From Melanocharis versteri (Eukaryota; Chordata; Aves; Passeriformes; Melanocharitidae): a stretch of 64,000 nt of DNA. Positions 23,563-38,699 of the stretch are shown one piece after another. Below the pieces are notes generated by a model. It saw only the letters and a list, made by a program, of their open reading frames with translations, was not told where the DNA came from and searched no databases. The position numbers and the translations under genes were made by a program. Position 1 is the first letter of the stretch. Each line of letters opens with the position of its first letter. Where the stretch lies: positions 272,940-336,939 of the forward strand of contig VZTG01000511.1 in NCBI GenBank assembly GCA_013397845.1, read 5' to 3'.

Positions 23563-26500
23563 ATGGGGCTTCATCTGAAATCAGATCCTTGGCTGTGACG
23601 GCTGGAGCCAGGATCACTCATCTATTCACAACTGGTGTCAACTCCTGTTATTTAAGAGACAGCTGCATCTCTTCTCAGGGCCCTGCAGACCGAGACAGCT
23701 CTGCAGGGCTGGTATTCAGAGACCCAGGCTCTCCTGTGTCCTCAGGAACAGAGTACTTCAAGGTGATGTTAGAAAGTGGAGGTTTAAGGAGGGGTATTTT
23801 CTTCTCCTCTTGCAGCTCTTGGCAGTACCCTGAAGTCCTTTATCACTTTCTCCATCTTCATTTTCTGTATTTTCCGATGACCCAACTCTCTTCAATTTAA
23901 CATTCCCCATTAATTATTCTTGCTTTTGAGATCCTCCTTTTATGCTGGGAGTGCAGCAAATGAAGAAATTTACTGCAAACCAGCCAAAGGACTCAGGTCC
24001 TCAGCAGCGCAGTGATGGAGAAGCTCGTTACTGTAATTGTTGCTTTCAACCTGAGATGATTTGCTGGTGAATGGCAGCATCACTTAAACCCTGGGCCGCG
24101 TGCTGGGATTTCAGGGCGTTCTCACTCCCACTGCAGCGTGCCCAGTCCATGGCTCTTCCACACAGCATTCCCCTTGGCTGCCTGACAGCAAGTCAGCTCC
24201 AGATTTGATTTGATCCTGCATTCAACCTGGCTCTGAGCTTGGAAAGCTTTGCCTCCCTTCCCTTGTGATGCAGCCTCATGTGTCTGGCTCCACCCGAGTT
24301 CTCTGGGGGACCAGAGGTTTGGGGAAGCTGGTGCAGCCTGCCAGCCTCTCGAGAGGGAAGGATGATAGTGATAGAGAGAGGGGAGAGCCAAGCAAGATCC
24401 ATCCCATCCACCCTCTCCTACCAGACAGCATCCAGTTTCTGATCCCAGCTGGGATATCTCCATAGGAACCTCAGCTGGGGGCCCTCTAGCACCTGCTTCC
24501 CAGTGCTTAACTGGTGCTTGGCAGAAGAATACTCAGTACCCCAGTACTCAACCTTTTCTGGCTGCAGATGAGCTGAGCTCTGCAAGTCTAGAGCCTTGAT
24601 GTCACTCCCACACCAATGCCTCCAGCATGGCTGCTGGGCACCCCAGATCCAATACCTGCTTGCCAATACACCCTTTGCCTTTTCTGTTAACTCCTCTCTT
24701 CATCTCTTTTCTCCTCTCTAGACTTTTCCAGCACTCTGTATGTTTCTCAATGACTTAAATTCTTTCAGTTGTCTAGGTCTGCTTTTCATCTGTCCCTGAG
24801 AGTCTCGATGGGGGTCAGCCATCCGTTTATATGAAGTTATAAAACATTTTCAGTGCTGGTTTTGAGGCTGCATTCCAAAACTGTTTAAATCTTTGGCTGC
24901 TCTCCCCTAGAAAGAGACTCGGGCTGCGGCAGATATTTTTTCTCCTGCACTTGGCTGCACCTGAGCTGGACCCTGTTGGTGTGTGCAGCCTGTGAAGCTC
25001 AGCTGGAGGAGTGTGCCATGGCATGGCTGCCACACTAACACCCAGCTGTGGGAATGGGAGGATCAGCCAGGCTGCTGTTTGGATGCTGAGCTGATTTTAG
25101 CTGCTGCTTGTTCTCCTGGGTTTCTGCTGGAGGCATCTCTGAGGTTTCACCAGAGTGCTGGTGCTCCCTGCCCATGCTGCTTGGAAGGACCTCCTGGTGT
25201 GAGCCTGAGCTGGGGGAGGACAGGGTACTTCGGGGGTGCTGCCTCTTAGGGAACAGGGAAACCCAAGTGGGGACAAATTGCTACACATGGTGCTGGATGG
25301 CAGCACTCCTGGTATGCCCTTTGAGCTGAAAATCTCAGGGCCAAACTGTTGTGGGAGATAATTAGTTGTCACAGCCAACAGCCTCTGTGACACATAATCC
25401 CCTCAGAAGCTGGCATCTGTTTAACCAGCAGAAATAAGAGCACTTTGGAGGCCGCGGAGTGAGAGCTCGGCTCCCCCTTCCACGTCATCGGTGCTGGCAT
25501 CAGAGCTCTTCCACTTCCCAGCTCCAGGGTTTGCACGCTGGAGTGGAAGCATATCTGAAATGACACATCAGCTCTAACTTGCAGCCTGCCTTGCCCTGGG
25601 TTTGCAGGGGTTAAAAAAAGCTGAAGGAAGGTTACAAGGTTTGTGAGTACATGAGTAACCCTCCAGCATTTCTACCCCTGAGCCGAGTAGCTCCATTACT
25701 GCTTATATCTTTTATTTTAAATGCTTTCTTTTGAAACAGATTGCAGGTTTCTGAGTCACTCAGTTTGCCATGCTCAGGGAGGTGAAGCCCAACTCTATTA
25801 TGCTGCTAAAAGCAAAATGCAGAGAAAATGGCAATTCACAAATACAGGGAGAGGAGATCATTGAACAGAGGCTAAGAAAGGCAGGAGTTCTATACAGGCT
25901 ACTTGATAGTGAATAGCTATACACAGTAGTATTACCCCTTTGTTTGCTGTTTCCAAAAGCATCTGGTAGCAGCACTGTTGGTGCCAGAGACACTGCATGG
26001 AGAAAAGGAACTTTTGTCCAGGTGTCCCACGGGAAGAGCTCGGTGGCAGCAGCCTACGTGCAGTGCGTGCACAGGGACCCCTCCCCAGCCTCTTGGCTAC
26101 CACAGGAACCTTCTCCCAGGACTGTGCTGCCTACGCCAAAAGCTCCACTGGCTGCTTTCTTGGATGAAGAAGTGCAGCTGAGGTTGCAGGCTGTGGTCAA
26201 GGCTGGATACCTGCGGCAAAGCTTACACAGACAGACATTCACGTCTGTTGAGCTTAATTGGCACTAAGATGGTTAAATGTCTGTTGGGTTTTTTCTTATC
26301 TTGAGGGTGACACCTTGGCAATCTCTTTGCACAATCCAGCTCTCCCTGTGCACACCTAAGGTGCTCACACCGTGCCGATGCCACACTCACATCCTCAGTG
26401 CTCAATGAGCTGCATTGCAGCCGCAGCCACAGCTGGGTCTTGGACTGGAGCAGGTCTGCAGGGAGTGGGAGTTGGAGCTTCAAGACAGCAAGCCTGGAGA

Positions 26501-29500
26501 CAGCAGCATCTGCCCAGTGGCTCCTCCATCCCAGCTGTCCTGAGTTCTGGCCATGTCTCCTCCACGAAGGAAAGACCATGTGTGCGTGGGATACCCCAGC
26601 CTCGATTTGTTGGCTTGCGCTGTATTTGATGAGGAAGCAGATCCCCATTTGTCAACACATGCAGCTGAGTCACTGCTGGGTTATTTTGGACTCTGTACTG
26701 AGGCACTCAAGGGGCAGCTCCAACATTGTGTCCTGGCAAACGCTGAGTTTTTAATCAAGGTTGTCACAAGCAGGGTCCATCTCATCTAAATCTAAATGCT
26801 CATGTGAAGATGGCTCTACCTGAGCACTCCTTCCTTGCTCATGGATGGAAGGCTGCCTGTATCTGATCTCATCTTCCACCTTATCTTCTTCCTTTCTTTC
26901 AATGATGAACACACAATTCAATGTATATTTAGCATTAAAACCATTTAGTATTTAGTGATCGTAGAGTAAGGGTTCAGAGGATAAGCACTGGTCTTAGGGA
27001 GTGTCAGTAGTGGCTCTACAACAGCAGAGTAAACTCTTGTAGTATCTCCTACCAGAGAGCAAAACCATGTGGGCACTGCTGCCTGAAGGTGTGACACAGG
27101 CTGGTTTGGCTGCCCAGGGCAGCTGGTGCTGGGCAAGCACCCAGAGGTCATGGCACCACAGGGTTTTTTCTGCTGACACTATGTCCAGTCATATCTGCTG
27201 TTACATTTGAGGGAAAGGGGAAAATCAAGCACAGCCCACTCTCAGAATCCAGCACCCATCCAGCACACATAGAGGTTATGTCACAAGTGTCTTAAATAAT
27301 CATCAGTTATGAAAGGCTTGAAATGTTGCCAAGCAGCAGCATCGTGTCCCTTCAGAAATCAATCCTGTCTAAGGGCAGAGACCGTGCAGAGCCCTCCTCT
27401 CCCCCTAAAAAAGCCAGAAGGTGGTACACACTGTTCCTGAGGCATTTCCAGGTGGGTTATGGCAGGCAGGGAAAAGACCTTAGGGGATGAGTAACTCAGC
27501 TGAGGGCAAGAACATTGTCTGGTGTTTTCTTAGTCCAGCCTAGAGAAGGAGGGTCTTGGGAATTTGCTCCTGGACTTCGGGTAACGCTTTTAGTGTTTCT
27601 GGCTGTGTTCCTCCATCAGCCAGTCCTGCCTCCATGGCAATCACATGAATTACACGGCAAGCTCTGCTGTCTTCCTGCTGCTCTTAATGATAGATCTCAT
27701 CTCATGTCCAACCAGATGAGATACCAGCATGAAAACTCCCCAATTTCCTTCCCCTAACTAAACCCAACCAGTGATATGTCACTTCTGGTGTGTGCTTCTT
27801 GCAGGCTGCTAACAGCTGGAGCGACGGTCACCAGGCTCAGAGATTACTGGGGTTACTTTCCTGAAAGAACCTTGCTGGATGCCATGGGTTTTGATTACTC
27901 TTCCCTGGGGAGTGAGGAGGATGGTCCCTTCTATTAAAGGAAGGTGCCAAATCTTGACAAAAAAGATGCTGCATTGTGATGCATTTTTTATTTTTTTGGC
28001 CCTGCACTGAAGCAAGGCTGTACAGGGCTTGTACATCAAGATCAACTTGACAAGTTGATATTAATACTAATGATAGGCAGGAGGAATGAACAAAAGCAGG
28101 TTGGAGTTTAGCTGTCCTAGTTAGACTTGCAGTTTTCCAAGGTATGACTGGATCCAGAATAATTTTTAGCATCACATGTGGATGAGAAAAGTCACTAAAT
28201 AGCAGCAGTGTAACAAAGGTCCTTGAGGACATGAGGGGTCTCCAGGTGTAAGTGCTGGCTGGCCTCGCTCACAGGTGGCAGTTTGGTAAGCTCTGACCAT
28301 GTCTCTGCTCCTTACTGCTGGAATTAAAGGCCACTGTGTTATGGTTTGAGTTTGTGAGCAGAGTGCTCTGCCTGGGGGTGAGGTGGGTTTTGGAGGAAAA
28401 GCAAGCATGATCAACTCACCCAGAAAGGATTTTGGAGGGGCCCTGAAAAGGAGATGTGGGCTTATCTTTCTGCATTGAAGCTTGAAAATTGGATGGGATG
28501 TAAGAGGGGATGAAAAAGATTTTTTTTGACATATCAGAGCCCTTACAAAAGAGAAAAACAACGTGTCTGGGTCAGATCAATGACTCACCTAGCTTAGCTA
28601 GTGTCCAAGAGCAGATGTTCAGAGAAAAGTACGAATACAGGGCAAGTGTGCAGTATTCAGCTTTCCCAGCCTTCAGTACTTCATATGGATAACAGAGTTT
28701 CAAAGAGAAGTGTGATGTCTTTATATTTATTACCCCTCAATGATTTTTCTTCCAGAAATTTGTCTAGGCACTTTTTGCAGCAATTTAAACTTCTAACAGC
28801 CACATCTGCAGCAAGGAATTTCCAAGCTCAGCTACCCTGTCTGTGAACAAACTGCCTTTTTCTGGTTTTTAAACTGCCGTCTCAGAGTTTAACTTTGTTA
28901 ATTTTTGAATGGGAACAGCTGTCCTCTCTCTTCTCCCTATCCCCCACTTGTTTCTTTGTAGACATCTCTGAGACCGCCGCAACATCCGCTGTGGAGCGTC
29001 TTTACTCTGCTACCAAGACATTACTGCACGGAAGCACCTTGGAGCCTTTCGTCACATAGGAAGGGGTTTTCCTCACCTCCCAAATCCTGAGATGGAGAAA
29101 GGAGGGAGCCATAGCTGCCTTGTTCTACAAGTGACCATCTGTTTTACGGTCACTCAATCTGATGCTATTTGGAGAGCTAGGCCCCCAGGGCTGCTACACG
29201 GGGCAGATTTGGTGACCACAGTCCACCAGCAATGCTGTGATCCCTTTTAGCAGCGTCCTCATCTGGGCAATGCTGCCGTTTATATAGAGTCTGTGATTTA
29301 AACTGTTGTTTAGCACAGAGCTGCTGACCACAAGGCACCCTTGCCTTTGTTTTATAAGCAAAGGATTTTGACAGGGGCTGGCTGTGTCTGTCCAGTGGCT
29401 CTGCATAAGCCTGGGATGACGCAGGGCTCAGGCTGTGCAAGGTCTTCTCTCCTGGTGGCCCTGCACGCAGGTGTCCTCTGCACAGCACGGCAGACGCAGG

Positions 29501-32500
29501 CACGGATCAAACTTCGGCTGAAGCAGAGGAAAGCTCCAAGCTCCAGCCTTGCTCCTGCTTTACGTAAGGCTCTGCTTCCTTCTGACACCCAGCTCTGAAG
29601 GACAGTAGCTGAGCTGGAAAAGGGATGAGGAATGGTGGGACTTGGAACCCTGGTACCGAGCAAGATCTATGCCTAAACCTTTATGCAACAGAGTCAGTGG
29701 GTTTGAAGCTTTTTTTCTTTGCTCCAGGACTGCTGTTCTAAGCTGGCTGACAATGGAGCTGATAGTTTTCTATACTGTAAAAAGAAGAAAGGAAAGAAAA
29801 GGAGGGGCTAAAAATAAGCCCCGGGGAGTTTGGGATAATGAAGGGCTTGTTCTGGGAAGGAGTCTTGCTCAGAGAATGCAGGCCTCGTGCTGCAGCGCGG
29901 CCCCTGGTGCATTCACAAGCATCTGCTGAGCCCAGACAGGGAAGAGACATCAACTAACCCAGTTTGCTGCATGCACAGCCCCCAGTGAGCACACCAGCAC
30001 AGGCACGAAGGATCGCCCACCCCAGTGCTCCTTGCATTGCACAGCAGACGATTCAATTTGGCCCCAAGGCCAAATGAGCTAATTACTCAGAATTACTCCA
30101 GCCCTGGAAAGCAGACAGCTGGGACCACAGATGAAACCAGTCCCACAGATCTTAACCTTTTGATCAGCCGCTGGCCAGAAATATTCATCAGGGAGTGCAC
30201 AAAGGCCTGCGACATCTATTTACACACTTGTTGGTGAAGTAGCCTTAACATCTCCATTTCTAAGCTGGAAGAAAAGAATGAGATATAGCTGCAGTGTTTT
30301 GTAGTGCTCGGTGTCTGTCTGCAGCAGGGATAGCACCGGTGAGGGATTTAGATCTAATGCTGCGAAGGAAAGCATCATTTAATGAGATCTGTGTTCTGGT
30401 ATCAAGTAGCTGGAGGATGCCCATGGCTGGATGATGGTGCAATTATAGGAGTGGGGTAGGTCTGTCGGGAGCTGACTTCAACCAGGGGCCTCATTTATCC
30501 ACTCACCCTGCTGAGGAAGATGCGTTGCTGGTGATGGAGTGGGAATCGTATCTGTGGATCTTCTCATCTGTCCATTTTTCCGATCTATTAGCAAGCTAAG
30601 GGGATTTCTGCTTTCAACTGTCATTTAAGCATCCCTGCCAAAAACCATGGGTACCAAAATTAGCCAGTGCTCTGCCATGGACAGATGTGACTCATAGGTA
30701 GCAAAAGCAAAACCTGGAAATTTTACCCTTGGCTGCACGCTAAAAATATCTTAGTCATCCCAGACATAGGTGGATCTCTTGGGCGTGTAAAATCTGTGCT
30801 ACACAAATGGACTTTCTGGTCCTTCTCAGCAGCTGTCAGCTGAGGCTCCTTTGAGAACAGCTTTGCTTGTGGTATTGCAGCATTTTGGTTTCAGTCCAGG
30901 CCGGATCCAGAAGCAGAGACACGTAAAGGAAAATTCATGGAGTTTCTCATCCCTTCAGAAAATGTTCAACTGAATCATTGTCAGGAGAAGATTTGTTTAT
31001 CATATATCCAAATAGCTTGATTGTTCTCACCAGGAAAGGCTGTCACCTGCTGGCCTCTCATTTTTCCTTTCTCTCTCTTCTACTGGCACAAGCAACCTCA
31101 GAGGTTTATTACCATAGTCTCCTGTCACCACACACCCACCCTTGGGGTTAGGCTCCTGCAGTCCTCCAGACAGTGGCTTGGGCTGCTCCCAGGTCTCTGC
31201 AGGAGTGGGCTGATCCTTGTGCTCAGCTTAAGACGAATCAGGAACATTTGCATGATAAAATTGGTTTAAGATACTCTGTATGGGACAGCCCAGCCACAAA
31301 GCTGGTGTGGTTTTGTGGGAGATGAGCTGAGGACACCACCTCAGAGGTATGTCCCTCCACAAGGGCTGGGGACAGCTGTCTGCACTTGAGCTTGTGCAGA
31401 CTTTCCTCTGTGCCCTGGGGACGTGTCCCTGCCAGAAGCAGCCTCTGCTGCCTGCGCATGGACCCGTCAGTGACCGCATCTCTTGGGAGCAAGCCATGGG
31501 CCAAGGTGCTGCAGTGAGCCCGGTGGGTGGAGCAGGAGTTCCTCCCTGCTTGTGGGAGAAGAATTGACCCAGGAGCACCTCACTTCCAGTGGGAGGATGG
31601 AGCTGGGCCAGAGAAACATTAGGTCTGGAAAATATGAGGAGTTCTTCCAGACATTGTGGGCTTTATTGCCAATAAATGCCTTTGGTGTGCTTCCTCTTGG
31701 CTGCAGGAGGGGAGGAGAGCACCTCGAGCAGATGGCTGGTTAGCAAAGCATCGCCCCTGCTCCCTGCTGCTGGAGCACCTCAGCTCTTGCTGAGCAGGAT
31801 TGATGTGTCCTCCCAGCCTCCCACCGGAGCAGGGAAATACTACTGATCACACTCGCTTTAGGAGGAATAGAAGTATTAAGGGGATAGATGATTTCCCTGA
31901 GGACACGATGGGAAGTCTGTGGTGGCACTTGGAAGTCACTTTGGGTTCCCTAAAATACAGTCAGAAGCTTTGACCACAAGACCTTTCCATACTGAGTTTT
32001 ATAACCCTCAAGCAATATTCTTCCATGCTTTTAACAGAGATTTTGCCCACTTAGGGGCAAGTACTGCAAGGCTGGTAGAAACTGAACATATTATATTAAG
32101 GCTTACTATAAGAAAGAAATATATTCCCTACATAAAGAGCAGCTGATAAAATGGTGTTACAATTGATGATTAAATCACAAGTTAACCCAAGAATTTGAAT
32201 GGAGATAAATAAATGCTTTCTTCTTTTTTTTTTTGGCGAACAAACAAGGCTGAAAATGGATGTTGTCATGTACCTTTCTGCTCCATCCAATGTAATTTCA
32301 TGCATTCTCTTACGGATTTTGATGAGTTCTGCAGATCAATGACACAGCACTTAAATAAAAGCTAAGCAGTAATTACAGATGCATGCAAGATTTATTCATC
32401 TGGTGGCACTGCACCAGCTGATGGAAGGATCAGCCGTATCCAATCAATGTTTGCAGCTTCTCAAAATACAGAGGTTTTTTGGCTCTCACTGCAAAGGGAA

Positions 32501-35500
32501 AATAGAAATAACCTCCTGAATCCCAGGAATGCCTCCTTAGGTCCATACAGGGTAAGGCTGCAGGATGGATCTGGCTCATATCTGCACTGTTGCTTTTCCC
32601 TTGCCTCTGCATCCCCATAAATATTTTTCTTGTGGGGTCTTCTTCACATGCTCACTGCATGACCCACTTGTTCCCAGGGCTGAAGACTGGACTGATGAGA
32701 TTTAAGGCATAAGTAAGGAAAAAGAAGAAGAAGCATTGCAGAGAAAAGGGCCACAGAGCAGGCACGTCCCATGTGCCCAGGCCTGGCGTGCACAGGCAGG
32801 GAGCCAGCGTGATGTGTCACACTGTGGTACGAAGGGAGCAGCTGGGGGACCGCAGCCGAAACCACGCAGGTGCGTAATGTGGCACTGTTGTTATGGGAAC
32901 ACGTGGCAGGAGAGGCAGGGTAGCATGTGTAAAGAAAGAAACTGGATTTTGTCCAATTTTTCTTCAGGTTTTCCCTATTGATGTGAGTTATACGTTCATA
33001 CAGGAGGCCTCCCCTTCCCTGGAGCACAGCTTCTTGCTCCCCACGGTCACCACAGGATGCCCTGACAAGCTGGGGAGTCCCACGCTTAAATGAGCTTTGC
33101 TGGGACTTCAGAGAGGGTGCTAATCCTACACCTCCCACTGCCAGCCCTGAGTGCAGGTGGGACTGGATTGAGACTGTGGATCAGGAGATTCAGCACTTTA
33201 TCATGTGTGGGAAGAGGCTCTTCCATCCCCAAGTGTGGTCCCCTGGGCAGGGTAAAGGCAGTTGAGCTCCTGGGTAGAGATGTGCAACCTTTTTTCCTGA
33301 TTTTGTTTGTAACTTCTGCATTTGTGTCATTTCTTTGTTTATGCATTTTTGTTCAACGAGAAGCTCCTCTGGGGATTTCTTCATGTGAAGTTGCTGCTTT
33401 AACATCAGTTTAATTTGACCAAAAGTTTTTTCCTGGACTCCATTATCAATTCCCAGCTCTCAATATCTGCTAACTAGCATCAGCCACCTTTGTCTCATTC
33501 TTTCTCCAATTCCTGCCCATGGCAGATTTGGCATCACTGCTCAGCACACTGGTGCAGTATTTCTCATGTTGGGGACTGCAAGACCATGGATCTGTTTAAC
33601 TGCAAATGTTTAAACTGACATTAATGATGCTCAGTAGGATGTACTGGCTGGTGTTTTCCTGAAGGAGGATTTGGAAATGGTTCTTACGCTATTGCCAAAC
33701 CTTACATACCAACAGCAATACTGAGGGACTGGGAAATTCTGATTTATACCATTAAAAGTGCTGCAAAAGCCTCAGAGCTACAGTGACTGCTCACATGGTG
33801 TTTCATGGACCAGGCTTGCAATTTTAGAGCACTAAATTTCTTTTCAATGCTGCTGTTCTAAGCAAACCTGCTGCTCGGCACTGGGGTGACAGTGTAGCCC
33901 AGCAAGGAAGGGGTTACAACGACACAAAGTGCATTGTAAATCCCCAGCAAAAGACTTGGGCTAACCACCAAAACCAGAGCTGACACTTCCTTGGCGTGGC
34001 TCCATGGTGCGGTTTGTGCCTGGCTTCCCTCTCCCCTGTATCTCTTCCTTCCCCTCCCAGCAGCGTGGAGTAGGTGCTGCCTAAAATCTAGGCTCAGAAC
34101 CATTTCTCTTATTTTTTTCCCAATAAATTCAGTCTCTGGAGAGACTCAGGGTGCCCAGGGACCTTTGAGGAGGTCCCTTCTCCAGGCACTCAAGCATTCA
34201 AATGCATTAAACATACTGGAGGTGGGTAAGGTTGTAAGCAGGAGGATTTTGGCACAAGGATGGGTGTTCACTCTGCTGTTCTCCAGCCTCCTTCTGCTGT
34301 CATGAACAAACTAAGCAACCCTGCCCAGAGGCTGTGCCCACAGAGCAGACTGAGAGTGTGCCTGTCCCTGACAGCCCCTGCAGAAACATCCTGAGAGCCT
34401 GAGCTGGGCAGGGGGAGAGGCAGGTGGGGGTGGGTTACAGGGTTTTCTGAGGGGACTGATAATACTGGAGTTTTGGGTTTGGATCTGTGTGATATGTCAG
34501 CGGTCTGAAGGCAAGAGATATATATGGGGAAGATGAAACAACAGTTCACAGACAGCCTCTGTTATTTTTACTGTAATAGTGTAAAAGGTGTGTATGAATG
34601 GACTGATACAAACCTAGCACTAGCTAGTCCCAACTAGTGTGTTGCAGGAGCAAAAAGAAAAAATTACAGGAAAAGGTCAGAAATCTATCTGCAGTGTATT
34701 AGGCCTCCTGTGCTGATGGGGCTCATGCCCAGCTCGTATGGTAGAGTGGCATGTGAGCAGTGCTGCGGCAGCATCACGTCTGTCTGCCTTCGGTTCTGCT
34801 GCCCCCATCAACGATAATCTCATCTGTGTGTGCTCTGGGGAAAACCAGGTACAAACAAACCCCTTGTCAGGTTTCCAAGAGAGGGAGGAGGCAGGAAGGC
34901 CACCCCTGGCACTGACCCAGCCCTGGAGTCTCCACAGGGCTGTACTGAAATCCCAAGGAAAAGCACGGCCCCCGTGCCACCTGCACAGCTTGCGCCTAAA
35001 CGCCCCTGGTGCCAGGCTTCTGCCAAGACACTCCCTTTACACACCACACACACGGCACTGGCCATGTCCAAACACGTGCCCGTGCTGCTGAGTCCTGGAG
35101 AAAGGACCCCATATTTCCCCTCTTCCCATCGAAAATGCAGCTCGATGGCTGGGGGTTGAATGTTGGCTCAGCACAAGGCCTGGACAAACATGACACAAAG
35201 TGCTGTTTGCTCCAGGGCTAATTAGAGCTATTGTACCAATTAGTCTGTGAAAGGATCAGTGCCCTGAGCTCCACGGAACGAATCCCAGCCCACAGAACCG
35301 TCTTGGCCAGGTGCTGGGGCTCTGCTCCGGTGGGGCTCCCCCAGCCCCCCTGCCATGCTCTGCCTGCCCAACCCCAGCAGCTCCTGCCTCGCCCTGCTGC
35401 TGCCTCCGCTGCTCTCGCCACCGTGGACGTCAGCAACTCATAAACAGCAGCGTGTTATTGTCCCCACCGGGGAACCGCGACAAGGAGCTTCAGCCCGCTG

Positions 35501-38500
35501 CCCGACAGGCACCACGGGCTCCCAGGGCGCCTGCGGAGCTCTGCCTTCCTAACAGAGGCTGTGCCACCCTCCCTTCATGGGCACAGATCTGGTGCTTCGA
35601 ACCCATCATTGCTGAGTCCTGTGATCTTCTGATTTTACGGTGTGTCACAACGTTTGCTACATCCTTTTTTTTTTTTCCTTCATTTTTGTTCTCTCAAGCC
35701 CCTTAAGGCTGGATATTAGATGGGCTATTTGCTTAAGGAAATAAAAAAGGGCTTTCCAGCTCTCCTGTTCACAGACAAAAGGCTTTAAAGTACAAGCCAG
35801 AGGGTTTAGGAAGCAGCAGATAAAAGCAATTTTCCAATGGTTGTCTTAATATATTCTGAAAAACAGGGAGTTTTAGCTAAGCTTGTGATTGGTTTTGTAT
35901 TTAACTCCTACCCTTAAAGTTGGATTTTGGATAAAACTCCTAACCTGAGCATGGGGATGCTGCATTCTTCTAGTGGGAAGGGTGAGCGTGTGTGCACTGT
36001 CTGGTCCCCAGGAGGGGGTTGGGGGGAATGAGTGGCAGCAGCTGCACAGCTCTAGCACTCACTCAAAAGCTTTTGGAGCTCTCCTGCACCGTGGGGCCTG
36101 ATGAATTGCACCACTCTGGCACAGTGGGCTCAGGATGGGGAATGGGATGATCCATGGAGGAATCAGAAACTGTGAAGGAGAGGAAAGGAAGATAACTGCA
36201 TCCTGAGCACACAGAGCTGATCTGTCCTGCTTGGCAGGGCTTGTCCTAGGCTGGAGTGGCTCCTCCTGGGCTGTTCACCCCATGGCTGGTGCAGGCAGCT
36301 CTGTCCCAGAACTCCCAATGTGCTGCTATGTGCTCCCTGGACTGCAGCAAAGTCCTTTTTCAACTTTTCCTTCCAAACTGGGATGATTTCTGGGATAGGA
36401 CTTGGGGAGGGGGGGCACAGGTGGCTGTGCAGCATCTCCCCATCACACTGCCACCACTGGTGCCTGCAGACCTGTGTGGAAGACAGCTTGCTCCATCCTG
36501 GAGCCTGGCTACAAAGAAATCCCTGCGTTCCTGCCATTCTTTGCCTTTTAAGGATTTCAAACGGATAGCAAATACATCGGGAAACCACATGCCACCGCCA
36601 CGCTCACCTCCCAGCGTCACAGATGGTGCCAGACCTGACGCCAGCCCTGTGAAGAGCCTCGGCATGGTGGTCTCCTGACAGATTTTCCTGCAGACACACT
36701 GCAGAATCAGGAGGCTGAGAGCAGCCGGATGGTCCCCACGTGGTCACACGCGTTGCTGGAGGACAGGGCTCAGAGCCCCTGGTGCACAGAGCCGGGTGCT
36801 GACTAGCTGGCAGAAAGCAGGAATCACACGCACGGGGGCACATATGCCTTGCCAGAGCTATCCAATTCCCCGAGGAGCTTCTAGGAGCCATAGGGTGCCC
36901 TGAGAGCCTCTCTGGTGCACCTCTCAGGGGATACCCCATCTCCTGCCCTCAGCCCGTGTGAGTGATGCTGTTTGTCCTGCAGGGCAGGCTGTGGGGGTGG
37001 AGCTGGGGGTGCACGGTACGTCAAACCTCAGGGTGCAGACAGGGAGAGGAGAGCTTGGATTCCTTGGCTTTGCAGAGGAGGAGGAGCAGGGGCTGCGGGT
37101 TCCCAGGAGAGTCTGGACTCCCTGGCTGTGAAGCTGCATCCCAGCACTGCCACGCCCCGGTGTGAGAAGGAGGTTGGGTTGAAAGGTGGGAGAAACAGTG
37201 AGGGGCTCACTGCAGGGTGTGAGTGCTGCCTGTGGAAGGGCAGAGCTGGTGGGAGAGAGGGGCTGCAGCGAGCAATAGGGGCAGCAGTGAACAAACAAAC
37301 TGAACGGAACAAAAAAATCCCAACCCCAACCCTTGGTGGCAGCCTGCCAGCTCCAGCTGGTTTCGTAAGGACATTTCAGCCTAAAAATATCCAAATACTC
37401 AGCCAAAAAAAGTCAAATCTTTCTGCGCCGAATCTGTCACCCACAGCCCTTCACAAGGCAGGAAGAAATTCCTGTTGGGTCTGTCAGTCGGAGATGAGAA
37501 CAGATTATCTGGGGTTCAGGACTACAGTTCAGCAGGTTTCCTTGGGGGGATGCCCTGTGCTGTGTTTATAGATGGTGCTGGCTGCTCCTCATCACTAAGC
37601 AAAATGTGAAAGGAGAAGAGATCGTTTCCAAGTTCTTGCAGTGTCTCCTCCTCCAGGCAGTGTGAACTACATCAGCTCCTACCCTTTTGGGTGTGAGCTT
37701 TGCCAAAATGGGGACAGCCCTGATCTGATGAGCCCATTTAATTGTGTCTCATTAAATACCAATTTACTTAGTCAAGACGTCAAGATTTTACTAATCCCAG
37801 ACCAAAGACAACACAGTTACGATGCAACATAGAATGAAAAATGGCAGGGAGGTGCCAGGTACTGCTATGCCTTTGTCCTCAAGGAATGAACGACCTATGT
37901 AGCTCCTCTGCTTTTCCTTGCACGGCAGGCCATATCTCCTGGGTCTCTTCAGAGCTGTACCCCAAAAGTGAGTGGGTCTGGTGGAGCTCTCCCTCTGCCC
38001 TGGGGTCTGAGAGGGGCCAAGAGGGATGGGCACTCTGACGAGATCCAATGTCTTACGATGAGGCTGTGTTACGCAGAGTCCTGCAGACCTCTGCCTCTGA
38101 GTTTTCTGCCAAAGAAGCTCAATCCTCATGCTCTCCTGTCAGCGTTTGGTGGGATAGGAAGGTGAGCATCACTTAACACCCACTGCCAAGATAATCTGAT
38201 GTGGTATCTGCTCTGCTTAGGGCCAACAGAGGCAGCCGCTGGAGAGTTTGTACCCGATTTTGGTGAAATTGGGTGTTCCAGGTGGATGAAGACTGTGAGG
38301 GAGATGCTGGAAAACATCCAGCTGATTTAAAAAATAATGTCTTTCCTATTGTTCTCTTCCTCCACCTCACACTCAGCCCTAGGTGAAGCCATATAACAAC
38401 AGCAATTCCTTAATTTATGAGGATAATAACGAAACCTACGACCTCTACCAAGCCCAAGTCCTGCTAGACTGTAACAGGCTGAAGCTCAGATTGCCCGTGT

Positions 38501-38699
38501 CTCCCTCATCTTGCACTGACAAGAAACAGCCCCACTTCAGAGCCAGCACCAGCAGACATTGCAGAGCTGCTCCTGCCTGGAAATAGATTCGCATCTCATT
38601 TTTGGGAATGGATCAAGGTTGGTGATTCCAGTCAACCAGCTCTGGCCTTTATGGACTGTTTTGTTTTGCTTGTCGTAGGGTGAACTTGATTTTTCAGAG

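Noticed and set aside
32644..33138. 164-codon minus-strand open frame
   Set aside because: No recognisable motif, no splice or promoter context, and it is in intron 4.
35355..35552. Small frame with a signal-peptide-like start
   Set aside because: The hydrophobic Leu/Pro stretch comes from CTG/CCT-rich sequence. No mature domain follows.
36972..37571. 199-codon plus-strand open frame
   Set aside because: It lies in GC-rich intron 4, has low-complexity Gly/Arg-rich composition, no recognisable domain and overlapping frames on the other strand. Stop codons are rare in such sequence by chance.
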